A stretch of 64,000 bases of DNA from UMGS1370 sp046957575 (GTDB lineage Bacteria > Bacillota > Clostridia > Lachnospirales > Lachnospiraceae), in assembly GCA_046957575.1 (NCBI GenBank), contig JBKUOG010000001.1, forward strand, positions 186,001 through 250,000, written 5' to 3'. The translations under genes were made by a program, and so were the position numbers. Of this stretch, positions 7,402 through 14,183 are shown piece after piece (the first letter of the stretch is position 1; each line of letters opens with the position of its first letter). The notes under the pieces are model-generated. The model was not told where the DNA came from and searched no databases. It was given only the letters and a program-made list of their open reading frames with translations.

Positions 7402-8759
7402 ACATTTCCTTTCGGAAACTTTTTCCGCAGCCTGAAGTAACAGAGCAGATGAGCTGCCGCTGTAATGATCCAGGAAATTGGATAGGATATATAAAGTACG
7501 GTCAGGGAGTGGAATCTGGAAAATACTGTAAAAATCCAGACTACCCGAAACAGACATGCTCCGGTCAGAGAAACCACCATAGGAAGCATGGAATATCCCA
7601 TTCCCCGCAAAGATCCCACAACTGTATCCATCCAGCCGCAGATAAAATAGGTGCTGCAGATGATAAGAAGCCTTTTCATTCCGTAAGAAATTACCTCCGG
7701 ATCTGAAGAGTAAATCCCTAGCAGTCCTCTTGCTCCTCCAATAGCTCCAAATCCTAACAGCATTCCAGTGGCAGTCACAACTCCCAGGCATACAAACAAA
7801 ATCTTATTTAGCCGGCCAAATTTTTTACCGCCTACATTTTGACTGGTAAAGCTTAAATTCGACTGGTACACTGCATTCATAGCCGTATATACAAACCCTT
7901 CTATGTTGGAAGCCGCTGTATTGCCTGCCATAACGGTTGAGCCAAAGGAATTGACTGAAGACTGAATTAAAACATTGGAAATTGAAAAAATCGCTCCCTG
8001 CATTCCGGCCGGCAGGCCAATCCGGGTAATCTGCCCCAGTTTTCGTTTGTCAATCCTCAGTTTTTTTAAGTGGAGACGCAGCCCTCCCTCGCTTTTTGCC
8101 AGACAGCGGATAATCAGTCCTGCTGAAATGCACTGGGAAATGACCGTTGCCAACGCCACTCCGGCCACGTCCATGTTTAGGGAAATGACAAAAAACAGAT
8201 TCAAAATAACATTGACCACTCCAGCTGCCAGAAGATAGTAAAGAGGCCGCTTAGTGTCTCCAATGGCCCGCAAAATCGCACTGCCGAAATTATACAGCAT
8301 TACCACTGGCATTCCGGCAAAGTAAATCCGCATATAAAGTACGGATTTTTCAATGACATCCTCCGGTGTGCCCATCATAAGCAGAAGCGGCCTGGAAGCC
8401 CCCACACCGACTGCAATCAGCAAAAATCCGCTGATCAGGCTGGTGGTTATGGCTGTGTGAACAGTTAGACTGACTTCCTTTTCATCTTTCGCGCCATAGT
8501 ATTTGGCCACCAGCACATTAACGCCTACTGACAGTCCGATAAATAGATTAATCAAGAGATTGATAAGGGAACTGGTGGACCCCACTGCTGCCAGAGACTG
8601 ACTTCCGGCAAACCGGCCCACCACAATAACGTCTGCCGCATTAAATAAAAGCTGCAAAACTCCGGAAAGCATCAGCGGAAGGGCAAATACCAGAACTTTT
8701 CCCAGAATCGGACCGCTGCACATATCCATTTCATAAGACTTGTCTGAATGTTTCTTCAT
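7398..8759 (-). CDS. MATE-family efflux transporter (2)
   Basis: 453 aa. ATG at 8757-8759, preceded by a GGGGAG-type ribosome binding site; a longer open frame upstream overlaps the end of the previous gene and is not used. It has the MATE opening VFALPLMLSGVLQLLFNAADVIVVGRFAG, and residue order through both six-helix halves is intact. The stop codon TAA (7398-7400) lies within the GTAATC end of the transposable element at 7290-7401, so the last codons may differ from the ancestral gene. Separated by 44 nt from the third MATE gene upstream, so probably co-transcribed. Confidence 0.93.
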   Translation of the reverse strand: MKKHSDKSYEMDMCSGPILGKVLVFALPLMLSGVLQLLFNAADVIVVGRFAGSQSLAAVGSTSSLINLLINLFIGLSVGVNVLVAKYYGAKDEKEVSLTVHTAITTSLISGFLLIAVGVGASRPLLLMMGTPEDVIEKSVLYMRIYFAGMPVVMLYNFGSAILRAIGDTKRPLYYLLAAGVVNVILNLFFVISLNMDVAGVALATVISQCISAGLIIRCLAKSEGGLRLHLKKLRIDKRKLGQITRIGLPAGMQGAIFSISNVLIQSSVNSFGSTVMAGNTAASNIEGFVYTAMNAVYQSNLSFTSQNVGGKKFGRLNKILFVCLGVVTATGMLLGFGAIGGARGLLGIYSSDPEVISYGMKRLLIICSTYFICGWMDTVVGSLRGMGYSMLPMVVSLTGACLFRVVWIFTVFSRFHSLTVLYISYPISWIITAAAHLLCYFRLRKKFPKGNV

Positions 8760-8803
8760 CTTGGTTTCTCCCCGTTTTCCCTGCAGTCTGTTTTCTTTTC
8801 CTA

Positions 8804-10123
8804 CTATCTGGAAGCTTTTTTCCAAAAGAAAATCGCTACTGCTAATGTGATCATCTCTGTCACTGCCATAACTGCCCAGATTCCATCTACACCAAAGAGC
8901 ACAGGCAGCACCAGTACCAGCACGCTGCTCAGCAAAAATCCTCTTAAAAAGCAAATTGCCATGGCATCAGCCGGACGCATCACGCACTGCAGGTAGGTAG
9001 AGCACAGCATGTTAACTCCCAGAGGAAGGAATGACAAAAAGTAAATTCTGACTGCCTTTACTGCCATTTCCATAATTTCCGGAGTCGGGTCTACAAACAG
9101 ACTGGTAATCTGAGCCGGAAAGAGCAATCCTACTGCGGTAAAGCACATTCCAAACAGAATTGCGGTAATGACTCCATACTTCATGGCCAGCGCCACCCTC
9201 TTTTTCTCTCCTGCTCCGTAGTTTACTGCCAGAATCGGCTGGCTTGCCTGAGAAATTCCGTTATTAATGGAAGTAACTACTAATGCACTGTTAGACACAA
9301 TGCCGTATACCACCACGCCCAGGTCGCCTACATAGGATAAAAGCTGCCGGTTAAATAAAAGCATAATCACTCCATTGGATTCTTCTAAGAGAAAACTGGA
9401 AAATCCATGGCGCACCACATCCAGGCACTTGTGAGCCAATCCTTCTGTACGAACCAATTTCAGGGTATTTTTTTTGGAAAAGAAATGGACACACAAAATT
9501 GCTGTTGTCAGTCCATATCCCAGAACAGTGGCAAATGCCGCGCCTCCAATGCCCCAGTTTCGTGAAAAAATAAAATAGTAATCCAAAAATACATTGGTTA
9601 CGCCTCCGGTAATCACTGCCGCCATAGCTAACTTAGGCGCTCCGTCATTGCGGACAAATGCCTGCAAAAAGGAAGAAAACAAAAAAATAGCCGGCGTCAG
9701 TTTCAGATACTTACCATATTCTCTTACATAGGTGTCTGTCCCCTCATTTCTTCCTAAAAATAAGGTAATCGGGTCAAAAAATGCAGTAAACACCCACATG
9801 TAAACCAGACTCATCAAGGCAGCCAGCAGCACTGCAGCTGTAAAATATTCTCTGGCCTTTTTCTCCTCGCCTCTGCCTTTTGAGACAGAAAACAAAACGC
9901 TTCCGCCTACGCCAAACAGGATTCCGGTTCCTACATAAACGGAAAATACCGGAAGAAGGAGATTTAAGGCAGCAATCCCCACAGCCCCTACGCCCTTTCC
10001 AATCATCATGGTATCTGCCAGGATGTAAATAGAAGTCACTAACGTTGCGCAAATAGACGGAATTAAGTAAGATAAAAACAGCTTTGACGGCTGTTCCTTT
10101 AAAAATTGATTGTTATGTTCCAT
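8804..10123 (-). CDS. MATE-family efflux transporter (3), MepA-like
   Basis: 439 aa, 12 helices. It begins LFLSYLIPSICATLVTSIYILADTMMIGKGVG, closer to the MepA/NorM-like multidrug branch than the two following genes, which have the NAADxIVVGRF signature. First gene of the three-MATE run. Its ATG has no obvious GGAGG; a leader hairpin at 10141-10180 lies just upstream. The three genes differ enough that they probably export different compounds. No regulator gene is adjacent, unlike the fourth MATE gene at 49687. Confidence 0.92.
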   Translation of the reverse strand: MEHNNQFLKEQPSKLFLSYLIPSICATLVTSIYILADTMMIGKGVGAVGIAALNLLLPVFSVYVGTGILFGVGGSVLFSVSKGRGEEKKAREYFTAAVLLAALMSLVYMWVFTAFFDPITLFLGRNEGTDTYVREYGKYLKLTPAIFLFSSFLQAFVRNDGAPKLAMAAVITGGVTNVFLDYYFIFSRNWGIGGAAFATVLGYGLTTAILCVHFFSKKNTLKLVRTEGLAHKCLDVVRHGFSSFLLEESNGVIMLLFNRQLLSYVGDLGVVVYGIVSNSALVVTSINNGISQASQPILAVNYGAGEKKRVALAMKYGVITAILFGMCFTAVGLLFPAQITSLFVDPTPEIMEMAVKAVRIYFLSFLPLGVNMLCSTYLQCVMRPADAMAICFLRGFLLSSVLVLVLPVLFGVDGIWAVMAVTEMITLAVAIFFWKKASR

Positions 10124-10140
10124 AATTTAACACAAGGAAC

Positions 10141-10195
10141 CGCCGCCCTCTTCTGCCTTTTGGCAGATAAAAGGCAGCGGCCCCATTTTCCTTTT
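10141..10195. promoter_or_regulatory. Alternative hairpins in the leader of the MATE cluster
   Basis: Between glyS and the first MATE gene, CTGCCTTTTGGCAG can form a short hairpin. The longer CTGCCTTTT/AAAAGGCAG stem, closed by GCCGC/GCGGC, is mutually exclusive with it. This could be a terminator or attenuator read on the minus strand ahead of the exporters. Shape is seen; function is inferred. Confidence 0.35.
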
Positions 10196-10210
10196 CTGAT
10201 TTAAAATTTA

Positions 10211-10225
10211 GCTGTTCAGAACAGC
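10211..10225. terminator. Perfect palindrome downstream of glyS
   Basis: GCTGTTCAGAACAGC, followed on the minus strand by AT-rich sequence. A possible weak terminator for glyS, about 90 nt past its stop. The rest of 10124-10312 shows nothing else. Confidence 0.35.
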
Positions 10226-10312
10226 GTATCTTCCTGTCAGACTTCGCCTGTCAAGAAGCACCAGGGTTCATCCGATGTGGATTTTCCCGCCATCCCGAAC
10301 AGTTATCTAAGG

Positions 10313-11701
10313 TTAGAAGCGGAATTTGTCCTCCAGCCAGTTTTTCAGTTCTGCAATGGGCACGCGAACCTGCTCCATCGTATCTCTGTCACGAACAGTT
10401 ACTGCGTGATCTTCCTCGGAATCAAAATCATAGGTCACACAGAATGGAGTACCAATCTCATCCTGTCTTCTGTAACGCTTTCCGATGTTTCCTCTGTCAT
10501 CAAACTCACAGTTGTAATACTTGGAAAGTTCTGCATATACCTTTTCTGCACCTTCGTTTAATTTCTTGGAAAGCGGAAGCACGCCTACTTTTACAGGTGC
10601 TAAAGCCGGATGGAAGTGAAGAACGGTACGGACATCGCCTTCTCCAAGCTCTTCCTCATCATAGGCGGCACATAAAAATGCCAGGGTAACGCGATCAGCG
10701 CCCAGAGACGGCTCGATTACATAAGGAATGTATTTTTCTTTGCTTTCATCATCAAAGTACGTCATATCCTGGCCGGATGTGTTCTGATGCTGGGTTAAAT
10801 CATAATCGGTACGGTCTGCAATGCCCCACAACTCACCCCATCCAAATGGGAACAGGAACTCTAAGTCTGTAGTGGCCTTGCTGTAGAAACACAGCTCTTC
10901 CGGAGAATGGTCTCTTGCCCGCATCTCGTCTTCCTTAATGCCCAGGCTTTGCAGCCAGTTGATGCAAAACTGCTTCCAGTATGCAAACCATTCTAAATCT
11001 GTACCGGGCTTGCAGAAAAATTCCAATTCCATCTGCTCAAACTCTCTGGTACGGAATGTAAAGTTTCCTGGCGTAATCTCGTTACGGAAGGATTTTCCAA
11101 TCTGACCGATACCAAACGGAACTTTCTTTCTGGAAGTACGCTGTACGTTTTTGAAGTTTACAAAAATACCCTGAGCCGTTTCCGGACGAAGATATACAGT
11201 GTTCTTTGCATCTTCGGTAACGCCCTGGAAGGTCTTAAACATCAGGTTAAACTGACGAATGTCGGTAAAATCGTGTTTTCCGCAGCTTGGGCAGCAAATG
11301 TTGTTATCATCAATGTACTGTTTCATCTCTTCCTGGCTCCAGCCGTCAATGCCGCTTTCCGGCTCAATGCCTTTTTCCGCCATAAAATCTTCGATTAATT
11401 TGTCTGCGCGGAATCTCTCTTTACAGGACTTGCAGTCCATTAACGGATCGGAGAACCCGCCTAAGTGGCCGGATGCAATCCAGGTCTGGGAATTCATTAA
11501 AATAGCGCAGTCTACGCCTACATTATAAGGACTTTCCTGAACAAATTTCTGCCACCAGGCTTTCTTTACATTGTTTTTTAACTCTACACCCAGATTGCCG
11601 TAATCCCAGGTATTGGCAAGTCCGCCATAGATTTCAGATCCTGGGTATACAAATCCTCTGGATTTTGCCAGAGCAACGATTTTTTCCATTGTCTTTTCCA
11701 T
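10313..11701 (-). CDS. glyS: Glycine--tRNA ligase, single-chain type
   Basis: 462 aa. It charges tRNA-Gly with glycine in the cytosol. Class II synthetase of the dimeric (non alpha2-beta2) type: MEKIVALAKSRGFVYPGSEI at the N-terminus, two Cys pairs (CKSC, CPSC), motif 2 region FRNEITPGNFTFRTREFEQME and a C-terminal anticodon-binding domain (about 360-462). The ATG at 11699-11701 is preferred over one three codons earlier because GGAAAGAGG stands at proper distance. It follows a lipoprotein gene by 29 nt and shares its transcript; I found no T-box leader upstream. Confidence 0.97.
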   Translation of the reverse strand: MEKTMEKIVALAKSRGFVYPGSEIYGGLANTWDYGNLGVELKNNVKKAWWQKFVQESPYNVGVDCAILMNSQTWIASGHLGGFSDPLMDCKSCKERFRADKLIEDFMAEKGIEPESGIDGWSQEEMKQYIDDNNICCPSCGKHDFTDIRQFNLMFKTFQGVTEDAKNTVYLRPETAQGIFVNFKNVQRTSRKKVPFGIGQIGKSFRNEITPGNFTFRTREFEQMELEFFCKPGTDLEWFAYWKQFCINWLQSLGIKEDEMRARDHSPEELCFYSKATTDLEFLFPFGWGELWGIADRTDYDLTQHQNTSGQDMTYFDDESKEKYIPYVIEPSLGADRVTLAFLCAAYDEEELGEGDVRTVLHFHPALAPVKVGVLPLSKKLNEGAEKVYAELSKYYNCEFDDRGNIGKRYRRQDEIGTPFCVTYDFDSEEDHAVTVRDRDTMEQVRVPIAELKNWLEDKFRF

Positions 11702-11730
11702 GTTTATCATCCTCTTTCCTGTCGTTTTAA

Positions 11731-12351
11731 CTATCCTTCAAAAATCACTGTGGCTGCGCCTTTTGGCATGTGGACTGTTCTCTCGTCCACTGCTGTCACA
11801 CCCTCGGTCATGTACAGAATCTTACCCTCTGTCTGAATGGTGACAGCCCCTTCTGTCTGAATCATCATGCCGCCGGATTGTGCTGCCTCTTCTGCACCGG
11901 CTGCGCTTCCATCCGGCTTTTTCAGTGCCGGAAGTTCCCCTGACACAGGACTTACTGTCAAAGATGTAACCGCGATTCCGTTTTCTTCTGAAAACTCTGC
12001 TACTGTCTCTGCATCTTTATAGTCCAGGATCAGTTCTGCCCTGCCGTCTTTGATAGTGCAGGACTTGACTGCCACCGGAAGTTTTTCTGCCCCTTCCTCA
12101 TTGCGCGGTCTGGTGTCTCCTCCCATCTCCTCATTAAATGCCGAAACCTGCTGCTCCACAAATGCAAGCAGTTCCTCTTCTTTGTACTGGTCTCCGGAAA
12201 TGGTCTCTATGGTTGCAGTAGAAATACTGCCGTCTGCCGCCACATAAATGCTGTTTTCAGTTGGGTGAAACCCTTCTTTTGATGATGCTTTGCAGCCGCC
12301 CAGCAAAAAGCCGGCAGCCAAAACCAGCGCTGCCAGTTTTACCTTTTTCAT
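11731..12351 (-). CDS. Lipoprotein, unknown function
   Basis: 206 aa. Signal peptide with lipobox LLGGC (Cys about residue 20), so the mature protein is lipid-anchored on the outer face of the membrane. The domain after it (about 30-110) contains IYVAADGSISTATIETISGDQY and ends before a short Ala/Gly linker; the last 50 residues are rich in beta strands (TEGAVTIQTEGKILYMTEGVT). No enzyme motif recognised. A good promoter precedes it, and glyS follows at 29 nt, so it is the first gene of a two-gene operon. Confidence 0.8.
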   Translation of the reverse strand: MKKVKLAALVLAAGFLLGGCKASSKEGFHPTENSIYVAADGSISTATIETISGDQYKEEELLAFVEQQVSAFNEEMGGDTRPRNEEGAEKLPVAVKSCTIKDGRAELILDYKDAETVAEFSEENGIAVTSLTVSPVSGELPALKKPDGSAAGAEEAAQSGGMMIQTEGAVTIQTEGKILYMTEGVTAVDERTVHMPKGAATVIFEG

Positions 12352-12388
12352 AGTCTCCTCCTTATCGGGAAAATCTCATATGAGGTCT

Positions 12389-12417
12389 ATCATACCCTCT
12401 TTCCTTCATATTTTCAA
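12389..12417 (-). promoter_or_regulatory. Promoter of the lipoprotein-glyS operon
   Basis: On the minus strand TTGAAA (complement of 12412-12417), a 17-nt spacer and TATGAT (complement of 12389-12394). It lies about 40 nt upstream of the lipoprotein ATG. Confidence 0.6.
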
Positions 12418-12457
12418 TACCTTACTTTTATTTTTTGCCGCTCCTATAAAATGCTTT

Positions 12458-12607
12458 GCAACAATTCAGCCATGCATCTTCTTGCCGCCTGTGGCGGACA
12501 AGAAGCGTCCGGCGTCTGCCCTATGAAGATTCAGACAAGAAAACTCTTATGAAAACAAGCTTTCAACGCTTTTTCCTGTCTGAATCTTCGCATGGCTGAA
12601 CTGTTAC
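12458..12607. mobile_element. Miniature element, 150 bp, copy 1
   Basis: Ends GCAACAATTCAGCCATGC (left) and GCATGGCTGAACTGTTAC (right). It carries two internal hairpins: a short one with CTTCTTGCC/GGACAAGAAG and a long one with GAAGATTCAGACA/TGTCTGAATCTTC. It is flanked by a perfect 8-bp direct repeat AATGCTTT (12450-12457 and 12608-12615), the clearest target duplication of the family. Its right end is read as the C-terminus of recO. No open frame of its own. Confidence 0.88.
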
Positions 12608-13249
12608 AATGCTTTCTAAAATTTCCAGAGATTTGAATGTCCGGTCTATATAGCGGTTTACGTTATCCTGTACACAGACAGAAAACTCAGAAAGGACCTG
12701 ATCGCTGACTGTAAACTGATACAGAGTTTCTACAGGTGAAAAGGTCACATACTGCCAGGTATACATCGTGGAATCGCAGACCGCTCTGGTTGGATTTTCT
12801 GTGTACTCACCATTAATCACCATGGCCTTCAGTTCATAGATGCGGCGCACCAGCAAATTGGGAATCGCAGGCTTTAGCAATGCCCGAAGCGACTGATAGA
12901 TAAGTTTGAGCAGTTCTGCAGAATCCATGTTTTCTCTGGAATAGTAATCTGCAATCTCCAGAAAATAGGAGCCATAACAGGCTGTTTCCATGTTCATGGC
13001 AATCTCATCAAAATAGTTGACAATCTCCGCAGAACTTAATGTATAGGCGTCTCTCCCTTCAAAAAGGCGGAACGTGCCAAACACAAATATCCGGCCCACT
13101 GCCATCAGAGAATTGCCCGGCCTCCTGATCCCTCTGGCAAATGCAGTAACTTTTCCCAGTTCTCTGGTAAGAATCACCAGCCGCTTGTCGTACTCTCCAG
13201 AAGGAGCGGCTTTCATCACCATACCGGTAACCGAAACCATCTCTCTCAT
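12563..13249 (-). CDS. recO: DNA repair protein RecO
   Basis: 228 aa. It loads RecA with RecR on SSB-coated DNA and anneals strands in recombinational repair. The N-terminal OB fold is visible (about 1-80: VTGMVMKAAPSGEYDKRLVILTRELGKVTAFARGIRRP), then the helical RecO C domain; the usual zinc-binding cysteines are not clear. TAGGAGGT precedes the ATG by 6 nt. The last roughly 14 residues (VTVQPCEDSDRKKR) and the stop are read from the inserted miniature element, so the natural C-terminus was probably replaced. Nine nt downstream of era, likely one transcript. Confidence 0.93.
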   Translation of the reverse strand: MREMVSVTGMVMKAAPSGEYDKRLVILTRELGKVTAFARGIRRPGNSLMAVGRIFVFGTFRLFEGRDAYTLSSAEIVNYFDEIAMNMETACYGSYFLEIADYYSRENMDSAELLKLIYQSLRALLKPAIPNLLVRRIYELKAMVINGEYTENPTRAVCDSTMYTWQYVTFSPVETLYQFTVSDQVLSEFSVCVQDNVNRYIDRTFKSLEILESIVTVQPCEDSDRKKR

Positions 13250-13258
13250 GGAAACCTC

Positions 13259-14167
13259 CTACACATCTTTTTGATTATACCCGTAATTCTTCATCAAAAT
13301 GTCACTGTCCCGCCATTCCTTGCGAACTTTTACCCAAAGCTGCAGGTTTACCTGTATTTCCATCATTTTCTCAATTTCTCTTCTGGCAGCGCTGCCGATC
13401 CGTTTCAGCATGGAACCGCCTTTTCCGATAATAATTCCCTTGTGGGAGTCTCTCTCGCAGATAATGGTGGCTTCAATGTCCATAATTCCGTTTGGCCGTT
13501 CCTGCATTTTTTCAATGGTAACTGCAATTCCATGAGGGATCTCATCATCTAAAAGCCTCAGCGCCTTTTCTCGGATGAGTTCTGCCGCAATCTGGCGCAT
13601 CGGCTGGTCTGTCACTGTATCCTCATCGTAAAATTCCGGCCCGTATGGCAGGTACTTAAACATTAGATCCAGCAGCAGATCGGTTCCTTTTTTCTTTAGA
13701 GCAGAAACCGGAACAATTTCTGCAAAGGGGCAGATATCTTTATAAGCATTTATATAGGTCAAAATATCTTCCTGCTGTCTAACTGTGTCGATTTTGTTGA
13801 TTACCAGTATCACTGGTGTAGAAACCCGATTTAACTGCTGTGCAATATGGCGCTCTCCCGCCCCAATAAAGGTTGTAGGTTCTACCAGCCACAAGATCAC
13901 ATCCACTTCTTTTAAGGTGTGCTCTGCAATATTGACCATATATTCCCCCAGTTTATTTTTTGCCTTGTGGATCCCTGGGGTATCTAAAAATACAATCTGG
14001 CCTCTCTCATCAGTATAAACTGTCTGGATTCGGTTTCTGGTTGTCTGAGGTTTATCAGAAGTAATGGCAATCTTCTGTCCGATAAGATGATTCATCAAGG
14101 TAGACTTTCCTACATTTGGCCGTCCAATTAAAGTGACAAAGCCGGATTTTTTTTCTTGTGTACTCAT
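13259..14167 (-). CDS. era: GTPase Era
   Basis: 302 aa. It binds the 3' end of 16S rRNA and helps 30S assembly. The GTPase domain has the P-loop GRPNVGKS (15-22), DTPGIH and NKID; a C-terminal KH domain (about 200-290) contains IIGKGGSMLKRIG, the GxxG loop. AAGGAG precedes the ATG. It lies in the order M16 peptidase, era, recO, and era-recO adjacency is common in Firmicutes. Full length for the family. Confidence 0.97.
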   Translation of the reverse strand: MSTQEKKSGFVTLIGRPNVGKSTLMNHLIGQKIAITSDKPQTTRNRIQTVYTDERGQIVFLDTPGIHKAKNKLGEYMVNIAEHTLKEVDVILWLVEPTTFIGAGERHIAQQLNRVSTPVILVINKIDTVRQQEDILTYINAYKDICPFAEIVPVSALKKKGTDLLLDLMFKYLPYGPEFYDEDTVTDQPMRQIAAELIREKALRLLDDEIPHGIAVTIEKMQERPNGIMDIEATIICERDSHKGIIIGKGGSMLKRIGSAARREIEKMMEIQVNLQLWVKVRKEWRDSDILMKNYGYNQKDV

Positions 14168-14183
14168 TTATGCAGCTCCTTTC

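Noticed and set aside
11702..11730. T-box leader for glyS
   Set aside because: Only 29 nt separate glyS from the lipoprotein gene, and no T-box consensus or antiterminator is seen upstream of that gene either.
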